Assembly (NCBI GenBank): GCA_020747015.1
Contig: JAGTJM010000019.1
Span: 558,001-622,000 of the forward strand
From: Pyrenochaeta sp. MPI-SDFR-AT-0127
Lineage: Eukaryota > Ascomycota > Dothideomycetes > Pleosporales > Cucurbitariaceae
DNA length: 64,000 bases
Direction of reading: 5' to 3'
The number at the start of each line of letters is the position of its first letter. Positions within the stretch are counted from its first letter, which is position 1. The position numbers were made by a program, and so were the translations under genes. Positions 34,901 through 45,200 of this stretch are shown here, piece after piece. The notes under the pieces were generated by a model. The model saw only the letters and a list, made by a program, of their open reading frames with translations, was not told the origin of the DNA and made no database searches.

Positions 34901-35350
34901 AAGGCGCAGACGAGAAACGATATCCAAGGGTAGTATCAATTCTTGCACTAGCACATCTTACTTGCTGACTGCAGGAACACATGGTTGCGTGAGAGGACTA
35001 CTAGAGTGATTGAGTACATTATTTGCTCTGGCTTCGAAGAGTCGAATTCATTGACCTGGTTGATGAGGGCACCGTAAACGATTTTGCTCAAACTAGTGCT
35101 CAGCTCAATAGATTGTACCTGAGCTTGCTTAGATATTCATACAAAGACATTGCAATACCAGATATGTTAGTTGTGCCGTTATCATTTGACTATCAAGTGT
35201 CCATCTTTTGCAAGAGAGTGTGGTTGCTTCATACATATAACGATAACGCACGACCCTTCCAACACGTACCGCGCTAAATTCCCCTCAACGCGCCGACGCG
35301 CCGACGCGTCTCCAACACTTTGCACTTCCGACTCTCTCTATTCACCCACT
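31919..35350. other. 3.4 kb ORF-poor intergenic region
   Basis: Between the copper-fist gene and the 866-residue orphan. Overlapping frames up to 209 codons (33202-33831) show no motif or splice support. The 34.4-35.1 kb part is AT-richer. It ends in an ACGCG triplet just before the next gene. No RNA gene or transposon trace was seen. Confidence 0.5.
35288..35309. promoter_or_regulatory. Triple ACGCG element (MCB-like)
   Basis: Two tandem copies of acgcgccg followed directly by acgcgt, so ACGCG recurs every 8 bp. It ends 41 bp before the ATG of the next gene. ACGCGT is the MluI cell-cycle box bound by the Mbp1/Swi6 factor MBF in fungi. The repeat is seen; function is inference. Confidence 0.45.
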
Positions 35351-37951
35351 ATGACGCCGCGGACGAGGTCGAGCAACAACGACGCCAGCCACAAAGTATA
35401 CCGTTCAAGAAAGATCACACGACAGGCCTTTTTTCCACACAAGAGGAAAGTGGCGCGTAGGCGTTCTACTCAGGTTCCAGATGAATCCGGAAAGCGGCAG
35501 ATGGTCTTCTTACCGGAGATTATGAGGGCTCAGGGTATGGATGTCGTCATGGACTCGGACGAAGATGGTGACGAAGAGGACATGGAAAGTGAAATAAAAG
35601 ATGAGCGTATTGCAACTAGTCTCGCACCTTGCAAGGAACCAAGCTTGACCGACACTACAAAAAGAAGTGACAGGGAACGACGCCGGAGTACGATAGAGAA
35701 GAACAATAAAGAGAATGACAACTTTGTAGGACCTGCGCCAAAGCGTAAACGTAATGGTGCAAGTCCAAAGCAAAAGCGCCCCTTGCAGCAAGTTGTGGCC
35801 AAAACCGAAGACCAATACAATCCTAGGCGTATCAAAGTCGAGGACAACAGGGACAGGAGTCATGCATTGAGACGGCAGTCTACGATGACACAACTGGTTC
35901 ATGGGCGACGGCCATTGTCAATTATTGAAAAGCCCAACACACAGCTTGTGAAGTCAAGCCCAAGACTGAATTGGAGCGGTAGGGGCAGCAAAAAAGGAAA
36001 TGGCAAGCAGCAGCGCACGTTGACACAAATGATACCCAGTATGCGGCCACCAGAGGTCGTGTCTGACGATGATGTAGCGGACTCGCTGAGTGATCGTGAA
36101 AAACAAGACAGAGAGAACCAGGAATACGGGGGTGCAGTACTGCAGCGGCTTGCTCAACAAGGTCTACACAAGTTTGAGAACGTTGTTTTTGACGCGGCGA
36201 CTGCGGAGCACATCGAACATGATTTACAATCGCTTCCGGAATATGGACACTATGGAAAGGAACAGTCACCACGCTTCCCGGCTGCGACTTCTCATGTGCT
36301 GCAATCTATTGAGGGCTTAGCGGGCGAGGACAATAGGAATATCTACCAACCAACGCAATTTATCGATGCGCCGACCAAAAGAGCAAGACGAGTCTCACGA
36401 CGGCAGCCTAAAATACATCAAAAGCTCGGATCAATCATACCCCCGCAAGCTCAATCCTTGAAAGCCTACAAATACAAGTTTACAATGCTATCGACTCCGG
36501 AAAGGCGAAACATTCGCGAGATTCCATCTTCACAGTCACCCGCCGATTCACCACTCTCCACACAAGCATCGCCTCAGAAGGTCTGCCGGTCTCCATCGAA
36601 GGAATGCTCTGGAGGAGTGATCAATACACTAGAGACACCCTTGACAAGCAAGCAGGTGGCTTTTCAGGAGCTGACAGACGTATACAACATACCCCCAACC
36701 CTTAAGAGATTCCACAGTACAATACAAGACTCTGAAGATGAAGATGGGACTATGATCGAGGAGGATGTGCCATCGAGTGGGCAGCGTTTCGGTGTGCACA
36801 TGAAGGCCTTCAGCCATGGCCTGGAGAGTTCGTCACATGGCAAGGCCGTTGGTGCCAATACTCAAGCGATCCTCGAACAGATTGACCAAGCATGTGCTAA
36901 CGCAGACGAAGATGCAACATGGCTAAGAAGAAGGTCATCGGACAGGCATTGTAACGCTATCATACACACAGGCCATCACGAAATGTACCATAGGCTGGGC
37001 GAACAGCCAAAGGACGCAAAAGAGATTCAGAACGCAGGTGCTCCTGAGCAATACTTGGGCCAGACAACATGTACTACTCACACACAAGAAGCACCACAAG
37101 ATGTCAAGACATTTGATGTCGTTGCCGCGGACCTAACACTATCACATCAAGGGAAACCAGGTGCGCTTTTTGAACCAGTAAGCGACCAGGTTGCGTCATC
37201 TGTGCCAATTGAGGAGCTTCATCGCACGTCGTCCTTTGTTGACCTCTACCCACAAGATACGTTTCCTTCAACGCCCATGGCCATTGGGGACGTCTCATCG
37301 AGTGAGGAGGCATATTTGGACTCAACTCCTCCATCAGAAAGCAGACCAATGGGCCTCTTGCCAGCATCAACAAACATCCAGCCATTTCTAGATGCAGATG
37401 GTGAGACTGCACAAGTGTCGCATTCGCCATTGATACAGCATGAGACACAAGTGTCGTACTCGAGCAAAGCCGAGCAGCAGCTCCAAAAAGAATGGCTCTC
37501 ATACTCACAATATAACAATGCTTGTCCACCACAGTCGTCAAGTATGAACGCACTTCAAGACACGTTCAGTTACAATGCTACTCCAAATTATCCTCACCCA
37601 GTTGCGCCTCAAGCACTTCCGCGGCCTTCGGGCTACCATCCTAATCCTAGCCAAGCAACAACGGTGGATGAAGTCACACCAAGGAAAGATAGGGTCCAAC
37701 GCACAACCAGTGCACATGTAACTCCGGATGGCGCTGCACACCCGCAGCTGTCCTTCACATCGCCCACCAGGCCTCCGCCGCTAGTTCTACCCAGCAGCTT
37801 CTTGAGCCCAGCAATATCATCCTTGGAGAGTTGGAGTAGCTTGACGTATAGCAGGACACAAGATGACCTCCGATCTAGTCAGTTTCTTGCGAGTCTAGAG
37901 GATTTCAGTATTCCACTACCACCGCCTGCTGCGGATGATTTAGAAATGTAG
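35351..37951 (+). CDS. Unrecognised 866-residue nuclear-type disordered protein
   Basis: I do not recognise a family domain. Single exon, 866 residues from the ATG at 35351; the frame is open further upstream, but this ATG follows the GC-rich repeat and is the likeliest start. The protein is basic, S/T/Q/P-rich and largely disordered. Likely nuclear localisation signals are PKRKRNGASPKQKRP (about 132-146) and PTKRARRVSRRQPK (about 341-354). An acidic stretch DSDEDGDEEDMESE lies near residue 75. A short motif recurs: QSTMTQLVHGRRPL near 175 and QRTLTQMIPSMRPP near 220. Conserved-looking blocks KAYKYKFTMLSTPERRNIRE and IPSSQSPADSPLSTQ follow at about 375-410. The C-terminus is proline-rich. A chromatin or cell-cycle role is possible from the composition and the MCB-like promoter, but this is inference. 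Confidence 0.8.
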   Translation: MTPRTRSSNNDASHKVYRSRKITRQAFFPHKRKVARRRSTQVPDESGKRQMVFLPEIMRAQGMDVVMDSDEDGDEEDMESEIKDERIATSLAPCKEPSLTDTTKRSDRERRRSTIEKNNKENDNFVGPAPKRKRNGASPKQKRPLQQVVAKTEDQYNPRRIKVEDNRDRSHALRRQSTMTQLVHGRRPLSIIEKPNTQLVKSSPRLNWSGRGSKKGNGKQQRTLTQMIPSMRPPEVVSDDDVADSLSDREKQDRENQEYGGAVLQRLAQQGLHKFENVVFDAATAEHIEHDLQSLPEYGHYGKEQSPRFPAATSHVLQSIEGLAGEDNRNIYQPTQFIDAPTKRARRVSRRQPKIHQKLGSIIPPQAQSLKAYKYKFTMLSTPERRNIREIPSSQSPADSPLSTQASPQKVCRSPSKECSGGVINTLETPLTSKQVAFQELTDVYNIPPTLKRFHSTIQDSEDEDGTMIEEDVPSSGQRFGVHMKAFSHGLESSSHGKAVGANTQAILEQIDQACANADEDATWLRRRSSDRHCNAIIHTGHHEMYHRLGEQPKDAKEIQNAGAPEQYLGQTTCTTHTQEAPQDVKTFDVVAADLTLSHQGKPGALFEPVSDQVASSVPIEELHRTSSFVDLYPQDTFPSTPMAIGDVSSSEEAYLDSTPPSESRPMGLLPASTNIQPFLDADGETAQVSHSPLIQHETQVSYSSKAEQQLQKEWLSYSQYNNACPPQSSSMNALQDTFSYNATPNYPHPVAPQALPRPSGYHPNPSQATTVDEVTPRKDRVQRTTSAHVTPDGAAHPQLSFTSPTRPPPLVLPSSFLSPAISSLESWSSLTYSRTQDDLRSSQFLASLEDFSIPLPPPAADDLEM

Positions 37952-38384
37952 AAGGCTACCAAGTCACGTTGATCGCGGGTGTGGACAGGAGACTCTAGAT
38001 TCAGACAGTGCGTATTCAACTATAAGATACGTAGAGCTCTTAAACTTATGTTCACGGTTCAAGGTGCAAGTCGACGGCTAATGACGCCATTGTACTCAAT
38101 CTATCGCGGGTGCTGGATAGGGAAGATATCGTCAAGAAGCTACACTTACGAATCTCTGCACTTAAGCCCAGCTGCAATGCCTATAGATCTCCTCCATTGC
38201 CTCCAACACCCTCCATGTATTAAGTTCACAACGTTATCTTACTATGCAATGGCGATTGTGCTATATGTGATTCAAGTATTTGGCTAGTATTTCGAAGCAC
38301 TGGAATCACCAGCGGTGATGTCACAATTGACGCATCGCTAGTTCGGGCGATTCGAAACTAATAATCAAAGCCGGTACGTGGTCC
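37952..38384. other. Convergent 3' spacer
   Basis: About 430 bp between converging genes, probably both 3' UTRs. No gene or repeat was seen. Confidence 0.5.
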
Positions 38385-39374
38385 TCAAAAGACCATAGCT
38401 CCACCGTCAACAATGATGTCTGTGCCGTTGATATACCTACCTGCATTACTACACAGAGTAATCAATGGTCCCGTCAACTCCCAAGGATGACCCATCCTGC
38501 CCATCGGGTTTCTCCCATTCCATGAATCGCGCGCTCTCTTAAGTCCGTCTCCTTCGTTGAGAATTGTATTCATATAACCTGGGCTTAGGCAGTTCACGCG
38601 AATGCCATAGCTGCTCCACTCAGCTGCAAGACTCTTCGCGAGCGAGAGTAGGGCAGTTTTGGAGGAGTTGTAAGCACATTGTGGTTGTGGGTAGTTGGTG
38701 TGGTGTGCGGAGATCGAAGCTGTGAAGACGATGCTTCCACCTGTACCTTGGGCGCGTAACTGGCGTGCAACTGCTTGTGCGCATAGGAACGATCCCGTCA
38801 AATTGATGTCATGTGTGCGGCGCCATTCCTCGGCCTTCATTTCTATCGCGTGCGTGCATCCGACGACTCCCGCGAAACAGCAGAGAATGTCTATGCTGCC
38901 GAATACCTTGAGGGCACTTTCTACAGCTGATGCGATCGCATCTTCATCCCGTACATCAACGGCTTCGGTGATGATGCGGCGGTCAGGGAATTTGGAATGC
39001 AGCAGCTTTACGGAGTCGAAGGCTTGGTCCGGATTCATGTCCCAGAGGGCCAGCCCGGAAGCGCCGTGTTCGAGGAGCGCTTGTGCAGCTTCGAGAGCAA
39101 GAGTGCCTGCGCCGCCAGTGACTGTAGGTGAAGTAGTTAGCAAGGCGTCATTCGTGCTAGGAGAGAAAGGGAAGCTGGGCATTGTACCCTCTGTAGGCTT
39201 TCACGTACTGATCGCATTGCCCTTGACCTGAAACCTATAGTGCGCCCTCTGGGCTCCTGAAAGATCTTCTGGAGGTGGTTGTGGGGCTGTGAGTGGATTT
39301 TCTGCAGTGGACAATGCCATCTCAGGCAGCTGTCGATTGACGAGGGACGATCGATCCTCTGCATGGTCTGGCAT
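38385..39374 (-). CDS. Short-chain dehydrogenase/reductase, polyol/ketose reductase-like
   Basis: Classical SDR oxidoreductase of 300 residues, likely NADP(H)- or NAD(H)-dependent. Two exons: 39209-39374 and 38385-39121. The intron (39122-39208) has a GTACGT donor and a CTACAG acceptor, and joining restores AIITGGAGTLA, the Rossmann TGxxxGxG motif (57-64). Further motifs are the VDVRDEDA acidic strand, the conserved Asn in DINLTGSFLCAQ, the catalytic Ser in FTASISAHH, and Tyr206-x3-Lys210 in AYNSSKTAL. The end VDGGAMVF is typical. The N-terminal 55 residues are P/E-rich and hydrophilic, as in fungal sorbose reductase, L-xylulose reductase and D-arabinitol dehydrogenase relatives. The exact substrate cannot be read from the sequence. 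It is head-to-head with the molybdate transporter gene. Confidence 0.92.
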
Positions 39375-40134
39375 GGTGAATTGTGATCAAGAGCGTTTGC
39401 GAAGGGCGAGATAAGATGTCGAGTGCGCTCCTCAGACACAATCGAACAGAGGATCGTTTTAACCTCCGGTCCGGATGACTGGGATCCGTCGTTTGAAGCT
39501 TAGGCAATGGCTTTGAACAGACATTCGGACGACAGAAGTCCGTGGTTATGACGAGTAGGAGTAGGCGAAGGTTGAAGCTCTCCTCCGACGCTTGCCCACC
39601 CCCACCACGTTGACCTTGCTTGACTTGGAGGGCAACTTTGCCGAGCAGTATTCTCTCCGTCTTTGCGGCCCATCAGTGTTTTTATCAAAACAAGTGGTAA
39701 CAATCCAAGGAGACCAACATGGCATCGGCAAACACCAAGGCTTTTCGTCGTCAACCCGACAGGGCTAGCTAGGCAACTCGCCGGACAGCCACTTTACAGC
39801 AAGGGAATGCCAAAAATGCTAACCCCACCCCTGCAAACATGCCAATACACCCGGTTGATCGCTGCGCTAGTCACCGCCAACAGCTGCACATCCTCGACAA
39901 GCACTCCTGCTGTCGCGCTGGCGCCCGCCGCGTGCACAAGTAATTATCCCTGTGACTTTCTTCACGCGGTCGATGCTTATAGAGCTGCCAGACATCCGTC
40001 GGAAGCCGTGCACTCTCAGCCCACTTTTGGCACACCTTCTTACCATGATACCCCAGCCCAACACTTAATACTTTTCTCTTCCTCGACCCTCTGTCGTTCT
40101 CATCTATACCTCCTAAAGGTCGCCCAGGAACGCT
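39375..40134. promoter_or_regulatory. Divergent promoter of SDR and MOT1 genes
   Basis: About 760 bp between two divergent starts. A 174-codon open frame overlapping the MOT1 start region in another frame is judged spurious. No clear element was identified. Confidence 0.4.
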
Positions 40135-41547
40135 ATGCTATTCGCTGCGAATCCTATACCACGCCTCCGGCGTATACACAGACATAATGTCGAAACATTC
40201 CAATCCCAACCGCTCGCCGAACTGTCAGGCTCATTGGGAGATCTGGGGACGTTGCTGCCGCTGATGACCGCGCTGGTTATCACAAGGTCGATATCTCTGC
40301 CTTCAACTCTGCTCGTCACAGGAGCTGCCAATATATTCACCGGGATCGCTTTCGGCCTTCCTCTGCCTGTTCAGCCCATGAAGGCTATTGCAGCAGTCGC
40401 AATAGCCCAAAAATTCACACTTGAAGAGAATGCAGCTGCAGGCTTAGTCGTTGCAAGCTTGGTGGGGCTGTTCAGTGCTGCAGGGCTGATTACCTGGGCG
40501 AATCGCGTAACACCGATTCCAGTCGTAAAGGGGATCCAAGTTGGAGCAGGTCTATCGCTGTGTTTGAGCGCTGGTTCAAAGATGCTTGCGCCTTTGACTT
40601 TGACTGGCCCTTGGTGGGGCGACAACCTGCTATGGACGTTCGCTGCTATCGTCCTGCTGTTGTTCACGTTTGTATATCCCAGGATGCCATATGCCATAAT
40701 AATGTTTATCACTGGCATCGTCCTCTCGATCTTCGTACCAGACCATCTTTCCTCCGTCCCAGATGCCAATCTCTTCCAGTCTGCGGTCTCCGTTCTGCAC
40801 CCTTCTGGAAGCGATTTTCTTAAAGCAACGACAACCGCGTCCATAGGCCAGTTACCACTCACACTTCTCAACTCGGTCATTGCGGTATCAGCGCTTGCCT
40901 CTGATCTCTTGCCTTCACCTCCTTATCCCACGGCTCCTACAGTCACCGAACTAGGAATCTCAGTGGCAGTTATGAACCTGATCGGCTGCTGGTTTGGCGC
41001 TATGCCAACCTGTCATGGCTCCGGAGGGCTTGCAGGCCAATTCCGCTTTGGCGCACGCAGTGGCGCAAGCGTGATATTCCTCGGCTTTGTCAAACTTCTT
41101 CTCGGCCTCATCGCCTACTGGAGGTCCGACACAATCATAAGAGTACTCTCAAACATACCTAAATCACTGCTTGGCGTCCTTGTACTCGCTGCGGGGATCG
41201 AGCTCGCAAAAGTAGGCGAAAGCGTGAACACAAATGCACGAGATCTTCGAGTGCTGGACAGAGATCTCTCCTGGGATGGGAAGCGAGTAAAGGACGTTGA
41301 CGAAAAAACGAAAAAGGAGCGGTGGACAGTTATGCTTGTCACTATTGCAGTCTTGCTCACTTTCAAGAATGATGCCATGGGATTTATGGCAGGGCTAGTC
41401 TGGCATCATGGCTTCCAAGGAGCAAGGAGAGTCGAGAGTTGGAGAGATGGGCAGGTTGGGAGACCTTTCTGGAGGAGATTTGAGCACAGGCGATCGGAGA
41501 GCGCTGGATTGCTTTCTCACTCAGAGCGTGATTCTTCCATCACCTGA
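40135..41547 (+). CDS. MOT1-family molybdate transporter
   Basis: High-affinity molybdate uptake or vesicular carrier of the MOT1 branch of the SulP-like superfamily; it supplies Mo for molybdenum cofactor enzymes such as nitrate reductase. Single exon, 470 residues. LAELSGSLGDLGTLLPLMTA opens the transport domain. The two family signatures are LPVQPMKAIAAVAIAQ (from about residue 76) and MPTCHGSGGLAGQFRFGARSG (290-310). About 10-12 hydrophobic segments are present, with no STAS domain, as expected for MOT1. A hydrophilic loop (residues about 360-400) and a C-terminal cytosolic tail rich in R/E/S follow. The start at 40135 is the first ATG in frame before the conserved block and leaves a short 25-residue leader. 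Confidence 0.93.
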   Translation: MLFAANPIPRLRRIHRHNVETFQSQPLAELSGSLGDLGTLLPLMTALVITRSISLPSTLLVTGAANIFTGIAFGLPLPVQPMKAIAAVAIAQKFTLEENAAAGLVVASLVGLFSAAGLITWANRVTPIPVVKGIQVGAGLSLCLSAGSKMLAPLTLTGPWWGDNLLWTFAAIVLLLFTFVYPRMPYAIIMFITGIVLSIFVPDHLSSVPDANLFQSAVSVLHPSGSDFLKATTTASIGQLPLTLLNSVIAVSALASDLLPSPPYPTAPTVTELGISVAVMNLIGCWFGAMPTCHGSGGLAGQFRFGARSGASVIFLGFVKLLLGLIAYWRSDTIIRVLSNIPKSLLGVLVLAAGIELAKVGESVNTNARDLRVLDRDLSWDGKRVKDVDEKTKKERWTVMLVTIAVLLTFKNDAMGFMAGLVWHHGFQGARRVESWRDGQVGRPFWRRFEHRRSESAGLLSHSERDSSIT

Positions 41548-42253
41548 GCAAGCCCATCAAGATAATTGTCATTTTCTTTTGGCTTTTTGAAGTAGCTAAG
41601 GTAGGAACTATTCACCAGGAATATCTCGGGCTCGAAAGCTGCAACGTTGCAAGGCTATCCAGTGAGCCAGATTATGGTGCACGTAATTGTGCTATACGTT
41701 TATCTGACGCTGATAAAACTTACCAGAAACTGGCTCACGTTTATTATAGCCATGTTGATCATTTGGAAGTTGCCTTCTGCCAAGAACTCATCTTCTACTT
41801 TGCACACTTCAATAATCTCATGGGGAATGATAGTAAAGAATTACTACAAATAGTATGAAAGTCCTGCTCAAGTGTAGTTCTTCTTTGGATGCAAGACCCA
41901 GTTTGGCTGTCGGAGAGACATTTGGGAAATGATCAATTAAGAACTGTAGCTCATGGTTCAAATAACTACTAAACATCACATCACTCCCTCCCCAAAAGGC
42001 ATGAAGAATTATCTAGTACGGGTGGATCATTCTAGTTCTCATGCTATACGACGTGTACAATTACTAATTAGAATGTCTATATGTACAACAAGGAAACTCG
42101 CTTGAGTGTGTATGATGCTCATTCTTGAGCGTCTGGTCAATGTCCAGCTTGAGGGCGCAAAAAAAAAGACTTAAAGCTTCTATACAACAAAAACACCAAT
42201 TGAACAAGATGGGAAGGAAATGATGAAGTGTATTGGAGAGTGTAGGCAAGAGC
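41548..42253. other. Convergent 3' spacer
   Basis: About 700 AT-rich bp between the converging MOT1 and ABC transporter genes. No gene was seen. Confidence 0.5.
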
Positions 42254-45200
42254 TCATACTTTCTCAGAAATCTGTTCTTGGCGCGGTGGAGTGTCTGCGC
42301 CGGTGATAGAGGCATACCGAGAAGGCTCAGCATCTTTGTGCCCAGCCACTGTAGCATGGCTTGGTTCATCGCGTGTTTTCTCGTTAACGGCGCCCTTGCT
42401 CGCACCAGCCTGCGGCTTATCGGCCTTCTCCTTCTTTGGTTTTGGCACACGCACAAGCCAATATAACACAAGTGCAGCGCAAATGTTGAAGACAACGAAT
42501 GCGAAGAGAATTCCAAAATTGCGCCACGCCTCGGAGTAGTTAGAGGAGATGCTTGCAAGGAAGACATTGGTGTCGTCCATGGTGCAAAATCTGCAGTCGC
42601 TGGTATCCTTTGGGTTGTCGACGTAGCCGCCGAAGTTGCTGCGATAGGTCGAGATATACTGCTCACACGATTCGTTCTGGCGAGGGTTGAACACTATGAA
42701 TTCTCTCTGCGCACAGTGTACTTTGCTGTTGGCGAGACCAGTGGACAACATACCAGAGACCAGGTACGTGAACGGGGAGACCCGATACATGAAAATCCAG
42801 AATCGCGGGAAGCTGGAAGGCTGGGCGAGGACACCACAGAAGATCAGACAAAGTGAGAACATTAAATTGGCAACATTGCCACCTGTTTCAGCTGAGTCGA
42901 TACCAGCAATGACCATATGTGTGAAGGTTGAGGTGAAGATCAGGAACATCCAGACAAAAAGGAAGAGTTGGAAACCACGGAGGGTAACGGAGTCAGTGGC
43001 CTCGGCGTTGCGGTACAGTCCGATGGGATAGTACCAGCAGAAGAAGATAAAGACCGCCATAAGTGAGTTCCAGGGAAGCTCGACCGCAATGTTGGATATC
43101 ATGAAGGCTTTCCATGAATATGTCTTACTGGGACGCTCACGGACTTCATATAAGTCGCGCTGTGTAACGAAGTGAGGCATGATCTGCTGGACCAACTGGC
43201 CAAAGATAGTCATCAACATGAAGATGGCGAACATTTGATTCTGCAGTCCCTGCTGTGTGTTCGGCATTTGGTAAAGGGAGAAACCAATGAACAAGGCAGA
43301 CAAGACACAGAGGAATGTCTTAGAGTAGAGGTAAGCTGGAGAGCGCCAGTATTGTTGGAAAACACGGATGGTGGTTTCGCGAAGCTGTACCCAGAAAGGC
43401 GCAGCAAATTCACGGTAGGCGGCCTTGTCCTCGCGTTTCTGAGCGGAAACAGTGCGTTGCAGAGCTTCCATTTGTGAGCGTTCAGAGCTCAGCTCAGCAA
43501 GGTGACGTTGAACTTCAGCGTATTCCGAAGAATTGCGCCAAGCCTGATGCCAGTCGATATCGCTATGTGATCCAGGCGCGGCACCAATGACCTCCAACAT
43601 CCATTCAGCCGGGTTTGCATCAGGAGGGCATGGGAAACCACCATTTCGCACAAAGTAATCAACAAGAATTTGTGAGTTGTCTCCGACGTCTCCATAATAC
43701 ACAGTCCGACCACCTTTGGCGAGGAAAAGAAGCCGATCAAAGCGCTGGAATAACATGGCACTAGGCTGATGGATGGTGCAGAGGATAGCCTGGCCATTCT
43801 TCTTGAGCTTGTCGAGAAGATCAAGAATGGCCCACGAGGTTTGAGAATCTAAGCCGGACGTAGGCTCGTCCAAAAAGAGAAGTAGAGCAGGCTTAGCGGC
43901 CAGCTCCACACCAATGGTCAAACGCTTGCGCTGCTCGACGTTGAGCCCTTCACCAGGTACACCGACGACAGCATCAGCGTATTCAGTCATGTCCAATAGT
44001 TTGATGACTTCTTCAACGTACTCTACCTTCTCTTGATGAGAGACGTGGGCAGGCTGGCGGAGAAGAGCAGAAAAAGTCAACGCTTCCCGAACGGTGGAAG
44101 TCGACAAATGCAGATCCTGTTGTTGAGCATAACCAGTTTTCCTCTGGAATGAGTCATCACGAGGTTTGCCATCGACCAGCATTTCGCCCGAGATAACGCC
44201 CATAGTTGTACGGGTAGCCAGGCAATCCAAGAGGGTTGTCTTGCCAGCACCAGACACACCCATGAGCGCAGTCAAAGTACCTGGTTTGACCCAACCATCA
44301 ACGTGGTCAAGAATTCGCCTGGGCTCGCCCTTTATCTTGATATCGTAGCACACATCCTTCCACTGGAAGATGGCAGTCTGGCGTTCAATGATGGCAATGT
44401 CATCCGAGCTTCCGTTCTGCACCGCGACGTTGCGACCAGGCGGCGCAGATTCCAGATCTTCAGTCGATTTGCTTTTCGGGCCTGGGAGCTTGTGGCCACG
44501 ACGAAAGACTAGAACCTCGCCTTTGGACTTCTTAGCCGTAATGTACTCCGTGCCGGCAAGATAGACCATCATAAGAATAAACATGAAAACCCAGAGGAGG
44601 CCGAAGTTACGCCATTTATGGCTCGCCTTGTATTCGAAAGCCGTATTGATGTACGCATCACCGCTCACAAAATCTTGACCTGGTACTGATCCGACTGCAG
44701 AGCAAGCGCGCTGAGTCCCAGAAACATCTTCGTAACCAGGTCCCATTGGAAGGTAGTGGTTACACTGGAAGTTTCTGTTATGGAACTCGTTGACCATCAG
44801 AGCCTCGAACCCGTAACTGACAGGATTGATATAGCGAATCCATTTGGACCAGCCGAGCATGTAGTTTGGAGGAATCGTGAAACCAGTGTACATGACAAGG
44901 CCCAAGATAAGGATAGCGGCTGGCGCCAAAGCTTGGACAAGGGATCTGGACAGAGCGGCGATAGACCGGAAGAACATAGACATGACCAGGGTGAGTGTGA
45001 AGGAGATCAATACAAAGAAGAAGAAGTTTCCAGGCTCTCGTCGTAGGTTGGTCATGAAATACAGCACCAGATTGAAGGTGATTGCGTTTGCGATCTTATA
45101 AGGCATATCCGTTAACATACTGGCGAATGCTTCGGCCGATGGATGGTAAAGTGCGTATCGCGAGTGCTTTTCAACAATGGGACGTTGAGCGTAGAGTGTC

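Noticed and set aside
12800..41547. Flavohemoglobin and molybdate transporter as a nitrate gene cluster
   Set aside because: They are 26 kb apart with many unrelated genes between; no nitrate or nitrite reductase or nitrate transporter is present.
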